NCBI GenBank assembly: GCA_030612185.1
Contig: JAUWOI010000068.1
Location: forward strand, 1 to 13,058
DNA: 13,058 nt
Reading direction: 5' to 3'
DNA from: Anaerolineae bacterium
Lineage (GTDB): Bacteria > Chloroflexota > Anaerolineae > B4-G1
The translations under genes and the position numbers were made by a program. The notes beneath the pieces are model-generated. The model saw only the letters and a program-made list of their open reading frames with translations, had not been told where the DNA came from and did no database searches. Below are positions 6,310 through 13,058 of this stretch, piece by piece (position 1 is the stretch's first letter; each line of letters opens with the position of its first letter).

Positions 6310-8049
6310 ATGAGGGAACAGATTTCCTCCTGGTTAGCGCCTTCTGCGGGAGACCCTGAGTTGGCGCGGCGGCAGTATCTGTTTAACCTGGTGCTATTGG
6401 GACTGGCCGGTCCGGGCTTCCTCTTCGGGCTGGTGATGGCTATTATGTGGGCTCTGGGCAGGGTTCCCATCACCGGGGTGCTGGCTGGATTTGGCGTGCA
6501 GCCGTTCTACCTGCTGGCCTACTGGCTGAGTCGGCGTGGGCGAGTGCGTCTGGCGGCCTACGTGCCTGTCATTGTCCTCTTCTTGGTGATGACTGGGGCA
6601 AGTTACCAGCTTGGCGTTGGCCACGCGGTCCTCGTCGGTTATGCTATGGCTACGATGGCGGCCGGTATTCTGATCGGCGTTAGGGCTGCTCTGCTCTTTG
6701 CACTGCTCAGCATAGTCGCCTACGTGGCCGTCGGCATGTCTCAGGCGACGGGTGGATTGCCCGGCGCGCTTCCGCCGGAAGCCACGGTTATTGCGGATGC
6801 AGCAGGGCTGGGGTTGGGGCTGGTCGTTCTGGTGATCTTCAACTGGCTCTCCAGCCGCGAGATGAGCAGAACCCTACACCAGGAGCGGGAACTGAGTGCG
6901 GCACTGGAGGCCCACCGCGCAGGGTTGGAGCGGCGTGTCACCGAGCGCACGCAGGAGTTGACACGCCGGGCAATGCAACTGGAGGCCGCTGCCGAGGTGG
7001 CCCGCGATGCCACGGCCATTCGTGATGTGAATCAGTTACTCGACGAGACGGCCCACCTCATCTCCGATAGATTTGGCTTCTACCATGCCGGGGTTTTCCT
7101 CGTGGACGACAGACGGGAGTACGCCATCCTGCGTGCCGTTTCTTCGGAAGGCGGCGAGCGTATGCTGGCCCGCGGTCATAAACTGGCGGTCGGCAAGGTG
7201 GGCATCGTCGGCTACGTCGCCGGCACGGGATCACCCCGCATTGCCTCCGATGTCGGCGAGGATGCCGTCTTCTTCGACAATCCCGACCTGCCCATGACCC
7301 GCTCCGAGATGGCGCTGCCATTGGGCGTGCGCGGAAATGTCATCGGCGTCCTCGACGTGCAGTCCACTGAGCCAGGCGCTTTCAGCAGCGAGGACGTGGC
7401 CACGCTGGGCACGATGGCCGACCAGTTGGCCGTAGCCATTGAGAACGCCCGCCTCTTCGAGCAGACACAGGCCAGCCTGCGCGAGGTCAAGGCGCTGTAC
7501 CGCGATTTCAGCCGGGATGCGTGGGGGACGCTGGCCCGCGCCGGGCGTATTCATGGCTACACCTACGACCGGGTGAACGTCTCCCCCATTACAGCAGACC
7601 GGCCACCGGAGGTGCGGCAGGCGTTGCGGGAGGGGTGTGTCGTGGCCGTAGGCGGCGAAGATGAAGGAAGCAAGGCCACGCTGGCCATCCCCATTAGCGT
7701 GCGCGGGAAGGTTATCGGTGTGCTGGACACCAGCAAGCCCGGGGGAGCCGGCGGATGGAGGCCGGAGGAGATAGCCTGGATGGAGAGAGTGTCCGACCAG
7801 TTGGGTCTGGCGCTGGAAAGTGCCCGGCTGTACCAAGAGACGCAGAGCCGTGCTGCCCGCGAACGGCTCGCCGCCGAGATCAGCGCCAAAGTGCGCGCCT
7901 CGATGGATGTGGACACTATCTTGCAGACGGCTGTGCGAGAACTGGGCGCGGCCCTGGGCGCCGACCGGGCGTTCGTACAGTTGAGCACGGGCGCGCAGGC
8001 GCAGCCAGCGACGCCAGCAGACGAACAGTTGGGCAACGAGGAGCAATGA
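6310..8049 (+). CDS. Six-helix membrane protein with GAF and half-GAF modules, no output domain
   Basis: 579 residues from ATG 6310 (a TTG at 6232 would add 26 unsupported residues). About six membrane helices (24-48, 53-73, 80-98, 103-122, 124-143, 160-180), coiled coil 184-225, GAF 1 about 226-383 (FGFYHAGVFLVDD, RSEMALPLGVRGNVIGVLDV), then a shortened GAF (397-508: LYRDFSRDAW...GYTYDRVNVSP, then IPISVRGKVIGVLD). A C-terminal GAF stub (520-559, RASMDVDTILQTAVRELGAALGADRAFVQL) is followed by a polar tail. GAF 1 is very close in sequence to GAF 1 of the hybrid kinase downstream. The stub shares 23 identical bases (7894-7916) with the same part of the previous gene (5945-5967), so the two genes are duplicates. 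Twenty bases separate it from the kinase gene, so co-expression is likely. Probably an inner-membrane partner subunit; ligand unknown. Confidence 0.92.
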   Translation: MREQISSWLAPSAGDPELARRQYLFNLVLLGLAGPGFLFGLVMAIMWALGRVPITGVLAGFGVQPFYLLAYWLSRRGRVRLAAYVPVIVLFLVMTGASYQLGVGHAVLVGYAMATMAAGILIGVRAALLFALLSIVAYVAVGMSQATGGLPGALPPEATVIADAAGLGLGLVVLVIFNWLSSREMSRTLHQERELSAALEAHRAGLERRVTERTQELTRRAMQLEAAAEVARDATAIRDVNQLLDETAHLISDRFGFYHAGVFLVDDRREYAILRAVSSEGGERMLARGHKLAVGKVGIVGYVAGTGSPRIASDVGEDAVFFDNPDLPMTRSEMALPLGVRGNVIGVLDVQSTEPGAFSSEDVATLGTMADQLAVAIENARLFEQTQASLREVKALYRDFSRDAWGTLARAGRIHGYTYDRVNVSPITADRPPEVRQALREGCVVAVGGEDEGSKATLAIPISVRGKVIGVLDTSKPGGAGGWRPEEIAWMERVSDQLGLALESARLYQETQSRAARERLAAEISAKVRASMDVDTILQTAVRELGAALGADRAFVQLSTGAQAQPATPADEQLGNEEQ

Positions 8050-8056
8050 GAAGAAA

Positions 8057-8062
8057 GGGGAG
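8057..8062 (+). promoter_or_regulatory. Ribosome binding site that decides the start at 8070
   Basis: GGGGAG lies seven bases before ATG 8070. The alternative ATG 8046, which overlaps the upstream stop as ATGA, has GAGGAG only two bases away, too close for good use. Confidence 0.65.
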
Positions 8063-8069
8063 ACAAGTA

Positions 8070-11000
8070 ATGCCATCTCCGAATGTTCGCTGGCACCAAC
8101 TGCGAGTCAGACAGAGTATGCGGGCCCGGTTGCTGGTGTTACTGTTGGTTTTGACCACGATCGCGGTGCTGACCGTTGGCTACCTGGGTATTAACTCGGT
8201 CCAGAGTGTGGGAGAGAACGCGCAACAGATCGGCGCCGAGGCGTTGCGCGCTCAGGCGGAGGAGTATCTGCGCCAGGTGACAGTTGGTGACGCTCAGAGG
8301 AATGATCTTATATTGAGGAGGGTGCAGCACGATGCTGCGAATGTGGCCCGGTACGCCGTGGGCGTCTTCGAGAGGCCAGATGCCTTCACCAGTGGAGCCT
8401 ATTGGCAGGTTGAGGATCACATGTTCGTCGGGCCCGACGGACAGTATATGAATGATGAGACCGATGTAAGCGATGCCTTCGTTCCCAACTTTGTGGACAT
8501 AGACGATGAGTTGCTGACGGTCCTGGAGTTGGGTGCATATTTGGACTTCATTTTGGCCCCGACCTACGAAGGTGATCCCAACACGGTGGCCATATATCTG
8601 GGGACGGAAGAAGATGTACTTCGATACTACCCGAATATCAACATAGGGACTCTCGTTCCACCAGACTTTCAGGTCACCCAGCGTCCCTGGTACGTCAGCG
8701 CTATCCCGGAGAACAACCCAGGGCGGGCGGTGGTGTGGTCGCCTGTCTATGTTGACGCGACTGGCCAAGGCTTGATGGTAACGGCAGCCGCCCCCGTCTA
8801 CACCGGCCGGGGCGAATTCGTGGGGGTCGTCGGTATTGACGCCACTCTGAAGGACATCAGCGCCAACGTCGAAGAGGCTCGGTTGCTTGGCAGTGGTTAC
8901 TCTTTTCTCGTTGATGAGACGGGACGTGCTATTGCTCTGCCGGAACAGGGTTATTCTGATATCCTGGATCGTCCCGCTGAGCCCGACGAGGTTGGGGCCG
9001 ACCTGAGTGAGGTCACAACAGAGTTCGCTCCTGTACTGGCCAGAATGATGTCCGGCTCGACTGGCTTTGACACCCTGGAGGTAGGCGGAAGGGAATTGCT
9101 TATTGCCTATGCCCCTCTGGAGAGTATAGGATGGAGCCTGGCCAATGTGGTTGAGACAGAGACAGTGCTCCAGACTATGGTCACTTTGCGAGAAGAGTTG
9201 AAGACTTCGGCCAGGTCACTGGTGCTGGCACGCATCCTGCCCGTTGGCGGAGGTATTCTAGTTGCAGTGGTGGTGATTGGCCTGTTGTTGACCAAGCGTC
9301 TGGCTGACCCAATACAAAGACTGGCAATAGCGGCAGAACAGATTGGGGCTGGTCAGTGGGATGCCCCGCTCCCACGGGCAGGCAATGACGAGGTTGGTGT
9401 TCTTTCCCATGCCTTCTCCGGCATGGCCGTGCAGTTACGCGAGTTGATGGAAGACCTGGAGCAACGTGTGGCCGACCGCACCCGCGATCTGGAGCGCCGC
9501 GCCATCCAAATGCAGGCCGCGGCTGAGGTGGCCCGCGATGCCACCGCCATCCACGACGTGGATGAACTACTTGATGAGACCATGCACCTCATTTCCGAGA
9601 GATTCGGCTTCTACCACGCCGGTGTCTTTCTGCTGGACGACGCCCGGCAATACGCCATCCTGCGCGCTGCTTCCAGCGAGGGTGGTCGCCGGATGTTGGA
9701 ACGAGGCCACAAACTGGCGGTGGGCAAGGTCGGCATCGTGGGCTACGTCGCTGGCAGTGGTCATCCGCGCGTCGCCCTCGATGTGGGGGAGGATGCCGTA
9801 TTCTTCGACAATCCTGACCTGCCCCAGACGCGCTCGGAGATGGCGTTGCCGCTACGCGTGCGCGGTGAGGTCATCGGTGTTCTGGACGTGCAATCTACCG
9901 AGGCGGCTGCCTTCAGCGATGAGGACGTGGCTGTGTTGCAGACAATGGCCGACCAGTTAGCCGTGGCCATCGAAAACGCCCGTCTCTTCCGGGAGACGCA
10001 GGATCGGGTGCGCGAACTCAGCCTCCTCTACGGCGAGTACAGTGCCACTGCCTGGGCTCGACTGGCGCAGCCGGAGCGTCCGCTGGGCTACGTGTACGAC
10101 CGCGTTGACGTCGCGCCAGTGGGACAATTGGCGGTACCGGCGCTTGACCTGGCCCTGCGGCGTGGGGAACCGGTCGCACTGGTCGAGCCAGAGGCGGCGG
10201 GGGCCGCGCTGGCGACGCCGCTCAAACTGCGCGGCCAGACCATTGGCGTCCTCGGCGTCCAGGAGATGGGTGAGGCACGAGAGTGGTCACCCGACGAGGT
10301 TGCCCTCGTCGAGGCTGTGAGCAGCCAGGTATCGCTGGCGCTGGAGAATGCCCGCCTGTTCCGTGAAACCCAGCACCGTACGCAAGAACTGGCGCTGATT
10401 AACCGTGTCGTCTCGGCGGCGGTCTCCTTCCCCGACCTGCGCGAGACTCTGGGTGCCGTAGCAGCCGAACTGATTGATGCGTTCTCGCTGGGTCACGTGG
10501 GCATTGCCCTGCTCAACGAAGAACGCACTGCCCTGACTGTCGTGGCCGACCGTTCAAGTGTGGCGGATGACCTCAGCGCTGTGGGTGTCGTCTTACCCTT
10601 GGAAGGCAACCCCTCCTCACAACAGGTGATCGCCACGCGACGCCCCTTGGTCATCCTGGATGCCCAAAACAGTCCTCTCACCGCCTCGATTCACGATGTG
10701 ATGCGCTGGAGGGGGACGCAGACATTGATAATCCTGCCGTTGGTTGCCGGGGATGAGGTGATCGGCACGTTTGGCCTGGATATTCTGGAGGCAGACCGTA
10801 CCTTCACATCTGATGAGATGCGCCTGGCGGAGACGATTGTGGCTCAGGTTTCCACAGTGGTCCAGAATGCCAGACTGTTCGAGCAGGTGCAGGCCACCCT
10901 GGCGGAGACGGATGCACTCTACCGCGCCAGCCGGGACATCGTCGTCGCTCGCACATCCGACGACGTGCTGCGTGCCTTCACCGGTCACGTGGTCGCGCCG

Positions 11001-13058
11001 GAGGCGGGGCGTTGCATACTGGCTCTCATAGATCCCACCAGTCCGCCCGACGAACCTGTCGTGGAGGTCAAGGCCGCCTGGGAACCGGGAGGCGACCGTC
11101 CGGCCATGCTCGGCAACCGTTGGGCCGTCTCCCAGATTCCTCTTATCGCCGGCATGGCCACTGAGCCCGTGGTCATCTCGGATGTGGCCACTTCGCCGGA
11201 GGTGGACGAGGTTTCTCGTCACGCCTTCCTGAATGTGCTGGACATCAAAGCGGCCGCCATCATTCCCCTTCTCGCTGGCGGGCGTCATCTGGGCTGGCTG
11301 CTGGTAGAGTCACTGGAGGGGCCTTACGACTTCGGCGAGCGGGAGGTGCGCCTCTATCGCGCTCTGGCTGGGCAGGCTGCCATAGCGCTGGAGCGGATCC
11401 GGCTGTTGGAGGAGACGGAACGGAGGGCGACCCAGTTGGCCGCCGCCTCCGAAGTCGCCCGCGATGCTACTTCCATCCTCGACGTAGACCAACTTCTCCA
11501 CGAGACGGTGCAACTTATCTCCGAGCAGTTCGGCTTCTACCACGCTGGCGTCTTTCTCGTGGATGACAAACGGGAGTATGCTGTCTTCCGCGCTGCTTCC
11601 TCTGAAGGAGGCAGGCGCATGCTGGCCCGTGGTCACAAACTGGAAGTGGGCAAAGTGGGTATGGTGGGCTACGTCACCGATACCGGCAAGCCGCGCATCG
11701 CGCTGGACGTGGGCAAGGACGCAGTGCACTTCGTTAATCCCGACCTGCCCGAGACGCGCTCGGAAATGACGCTGCCGCTGCGGGTGCACGGTGAGGTCAT
11801 CGGTGCGCTCGACGTGCAAAGCACGGAGGCGGCCGCTTTTACAGACGAGGACGTGGCTGTGTTGCAGACCATGGCCGACCAACTGGCCAACGCTATCGAA
11901 AATGCCCGCCTCTTCGGCGAGATCGAGCAGACCGCCGAGCGCCTGAAGGAACTGGATCGCCTCAAGTCCCAGTTCCTGGCCAACATGTCCCACGAACTGC
12001 GCACCCCCCTCAACTCCATCATCGGCTTCTCCCGGGTCATTCTCAAGGGCATTGACGGCCCGCTCAACGATTTGCAGCGCACCGATCTGCAGGCGATCTA
12101 CGAGAGTGGGCAGCATCTGTTGGGCCTGATCAACGACGTCCTGGATGTATCGAAGATAGAGGCTGGCAAGATGGAACTGACCTTCGAGAGCGTGGACCTG
12201 CATGAGATCATCAAGGGTGTGATGTCCACTGCAATCGCATTGGTCAAGGACAAGCCCATCGCGTTGCAGCAGTCCATCGCGCCGGGGCTGCCGGTGGTAC
12301 GCGGGGACGCACGCCGCATCCGCCAGGTGTGTCTCAATCTGGTCTCCAACGCCGCCAAGTTCACCGAGCAGGGTTTCATCCACCTGGCGGCGGAGGCCAG
12401 GCCGAACGAGGTCCTGATCTCCGTCGCCGACAGCGGCGTCGGTATCCCGCTGGAGCAGATAGAGAAGATTTTCGAGCCCTTCACTCAGGTTGATTCCTCC
12501 TCCACGCGCCGCGCCGGAGGCACGGGGCTGGGCCTTTCTATCAGCAAGCAGTTCGTGGAAATGCACGGTGGCCGCATCTGGGTGGAGAGCACTCTCGGAG
12601 GGGGTTCTATTTTCTATTTCACGTTACCCATCGAGCAAACCCCTCCTCTACAACAAGAGGAGGAACCGGGGGAGGGGTTGGAGCAGCCAGAGCCGGAACT
12701 CGATCGGGGACTCGTGCTCTGCGTGGACGACGACGCGGGTGTCATTACTCTCTTCCGCCGTTACCTGAGCAGGCAGGGGTACCGGGTCGTCGGCCTCACA
12801 GACAGCACAGCGGCGGTGGAGCGGGCCCGGCAACTGAAGCCCTTCGCCATCACCCTTGACGTGCTCATGCCGGATAGGGACGGCTGGCAGGTCATTCAGG
12901 AACTGAAGGCCGATCCCGAAACCCGCCACATCCCCGTCATCATGTGCACCATCCTGGGTGAGGAAAAACAGGGACTCAGCCTGGGCGCGTCCGATTATCT
13001 GGTCAAGCCTATCATGGAGCAGGAACTGCTGATGGCGCTGGACCGGCTGGATCGGGAG
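8070..13058 (+). CDS. Giant hybrid histidine kinase: dCache, HAMP, five GAF modules, receiver (3' end missing)
   Basis: At least 1663 residues, open at the window edge. Order: TM 1 about 19-42; periplasmic double Cache about 43-385 (R205-P-W-Y, Asp257 in VVGID, then GYSFLVDETGRAI); TM 2 389-407; HAMP 408-460; GAF 1 about 474-640; half-GAF 653-764; GAF 3 774-941; GAF 4 951-1114; GAF 5 1124-1284; HisKA 1296-1374 with phospho-acceptor His1308 (MSHELRTP); HATPase_c with NAAKFT, DSGVGI, FEPF and GGTGLGL. A receiver starts near 1548, with acidic cluster VDDD, phospho-Asp1597 (LDVLMP) and Lys1646 (LVKP). All catalytic residues are present, so kinase, phosphatase and intramolecular phosphotransfer should all be possible. 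It should sense an extracellular small molecule through Cache and intracellular cues through GAFs. GAF 1 and GAF 5 are closely related, as are its kinase core and that of the gene at the window start. A further domain after the receiver cannot be excluded. ATG 8070 is chosen over 8046 on ribosome-site spacing. Confidence 0.94.
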   Translation, partial: MPSPNVRWHQLRVRQSMRARLLVLLLVLTTIAVLTVGYLGINSVQSVGENAQQIGAEALRAQAEEYLRQVTVGDAQRNDLILRRVQHDAANVARYAVGVFERPDAFTSGAYWQVEDHMFVGPDGQYMNDETDVSDAFVPNFVDIDDELLTVLELGAYLDFILAPTYEGDPNTVAIYLGTEEDVLRYYPNINIGTLVPPDFQVTQRPWYVSAIPENNPGRAVVWSPVYVDATGQGLMVTAAAPVYTGRGEFVGVVGIDATLKDISANVEEARLLGSGYSFLVDETGRAIALPEQGYSDILDRPAEPDEVGADLSEVTTEFAPVLARMMSGSTGFDTLEVGGRELLIAYAPLESIGWSLANVVETETVLQTMVTLREELKTSARSLVLARILPVGGGILVAVVVIGLLLTKRLADPIQRLAIAAEQIGAGQWDAPLPRAGNDEVGVLSHAFSGMAVQLRELMEDLEQRVADRTRDLERRAIQMQAAAEVARDATAIHDVDELLDETMHLISERFGFYHAGVFLLDDARQYAILRAASSEGGRRMLERGHKLAVGKVGIVGYVAGSGHPRVALDVGEDAVFFDNPDLPQTRSEMALPLRVRGEVIGVLDVQSTEAAAFSDEDVAVLQTMADQLAVAIENARLFRETQDRVRELSLLYGEYSATAWARLAQPERPLGYVYDRVDVAPVGQLAVPALDLALRRGEPVALVEPEAAGAALATPLKLRGQTIGVLGVQEMGEAREWSPDEVALVEAVSSQVSLALENARLFRETQHRTQELALINRVVSAAVSFPDLRETLGAVAAELIDAFSLGHVGIALLNEERTALTVVADRSSVADDLSAVGVVLPLEGNPSSQQVIATRRPLVILDAQNSPLTASIHDVMRWRGTQTLIILPLVAGDEVIGTFGLDILEADRTFTSDEMRLAETIVAQVSTVVQNARLFEQVQATLAETDALYRASRDIVVARTSDDVLRAFTGHVVAPEAGRCILALIDPTSPPDEPVVEVKAAWEPGGDRPAMLGNRWAVSQIPLIAGMATEPVVISDVATSPEVDEVSRHAFLNVLDIKAAAIIPLLAGGRHLGWLLVESLEGPYDFGEREVRLYRALAGQAAIALERIRLLEETERRATQLAAASEVARDATSILDVDQLLHETVQLISEQFGFYHAGVFLVDDKREYAVFRAASSEGGRRMLARGHKLEVGKVGMVGYVTDTGKPRIALDVGKDAVHFVNPDLPETRSEMTLPLRVHGEVIGALDVQSTEAAAFTDEDVAVLQTMADQLANAIENARLFGEIEQTAERLKELDRLKSQFLANMSHELRTPLNSIIGFSRVILKGIDGPLNDLQRTDLQAIYESGQHLLGLINDVLDVSKIEAGKMELTFESVDLHEIIKGVMSTAIALVKDKPIALQQSIAPGLPVVRGDARRIRQVCLNLVSNAAKFTEQGFIHLAAEARPNEVLISVADSGVGIPLEQIEKIFEPFTQVDSSSTRRAGGTGLGLSISKQFVEMHGGRIWVESTLGGGSIFYFTLPIEQTPPLQQEEEPGEGLEQPEPELDRGLVLCVDDDAGVITLFRRYLSRQGYRVVGLTDSTAAVERARQLKPFAITLDVLMPDRDGWQVIQELKADPETRHIPVIMCTILGEEKQGLSLGASDYLVKPIMEQELLMALDRLDRE

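Noticed and set aside
8046..8069. Start of the giant kinase at ATG 8046 overlapping the upstream stop
   Set aside because: The ribosome site GAGGAG is only two bases away, whereas ATG 8070 has GGGGAG at seven bases. The eight extra residues are possible but not favoured.
7231..8076. 281-residue antisense open frame under the sensor at 6310
   Set aside because: A mirror of GAF codons, like similar antisense frames at 1160-1954, 2799-3650 and 5183-5917; none has a recognisable protein signature.
11310..12566. 418-residue antisense open frame under the giant kinase
   Set aside because: It lies wholly opposite GAF 5 and HisKA/HATPase_c codons with clear family motifs. Its own translation has no domain logic and no ribosome site I can support. 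Long antisense frames are normal in GC-rich coding DNA.
1..13058. Phytochrome-type bilin-binding GAF domains
   Set aside because: None of the GAF modules shows the Cys-His chromophore attachment motif, and there is no PAS-GAF-PHY arrangement or heme oxygenase gene.

Overview
The window holds one dense, co-directional (+ strand) signal-transduction cluster with no RNA genes, CRISPR array, transposase or recognisable terminator. GC-rich coding, many multi-GAF proteins with the motif FGFYHAGVFLxD, six-helix membrane sensors without output domains, and a ParA-like ATPase beside the kinases together suggest a Chloroflexota (Anaerolineae-like) bacterium. This is an inference from protein style; no phylogenetic marker is present.

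Layout: (1) 1-1358, the 3' part of a HAMP-GAF-histidine kinase whose N-terminus lies outside the window; (2) 1376-2224, an orphan ParA/Soj-like ATPase with no ParB; (3) 2283-4349, (4) 4349-6094 and (5) 6310-8049, three paralogous proteins, each with about six membrane helices, a coiled coil, two GAF-type modules and a C-terminal stub of a further GAF, but no kinase, cyclase, phosphatase or DNA-binding domain; (6) 8070 to beyond 13058, a very large hybrid histidine kinase (dCache, HAMP, five GAF-type modules, HisKA, HATPase_c, receiver) cut by the window edge. Genes 1-2, 3-4 and 5-6 are separated by 17, -1 and 20 bases and genes 2-3 by 58, so one operon is likely. The 215-base gap before gene 5 is the only place with room for an internal promoter.

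How it may work (inference): the two kinases share similar catalytic cores. Kinase 1 lacks the Thr/Asn used for phosphatase activity and has a shortened ATP lid, so it may act mainly as a phosphate donor or regulator. Kinase 6 looks fully competent and carries its own receiver. The three output-less sensors could pair through their GAF/coiled-coil regions with the kinases, and ParA could position the assembly, by analogy with ParA-like proteins of chemoreceptor arrays.

The DNA also carries several small rearrangements: two short GAGCnnAGTCGAAGG-type dispersed-repeat elements inside coding sequence (in parA and gene 4), and perfect or near-perfect tandem duplications of 12, 13 and 19 bases. 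The 19-base one shifted the frame and rewrote the C-terminus of gene 4.
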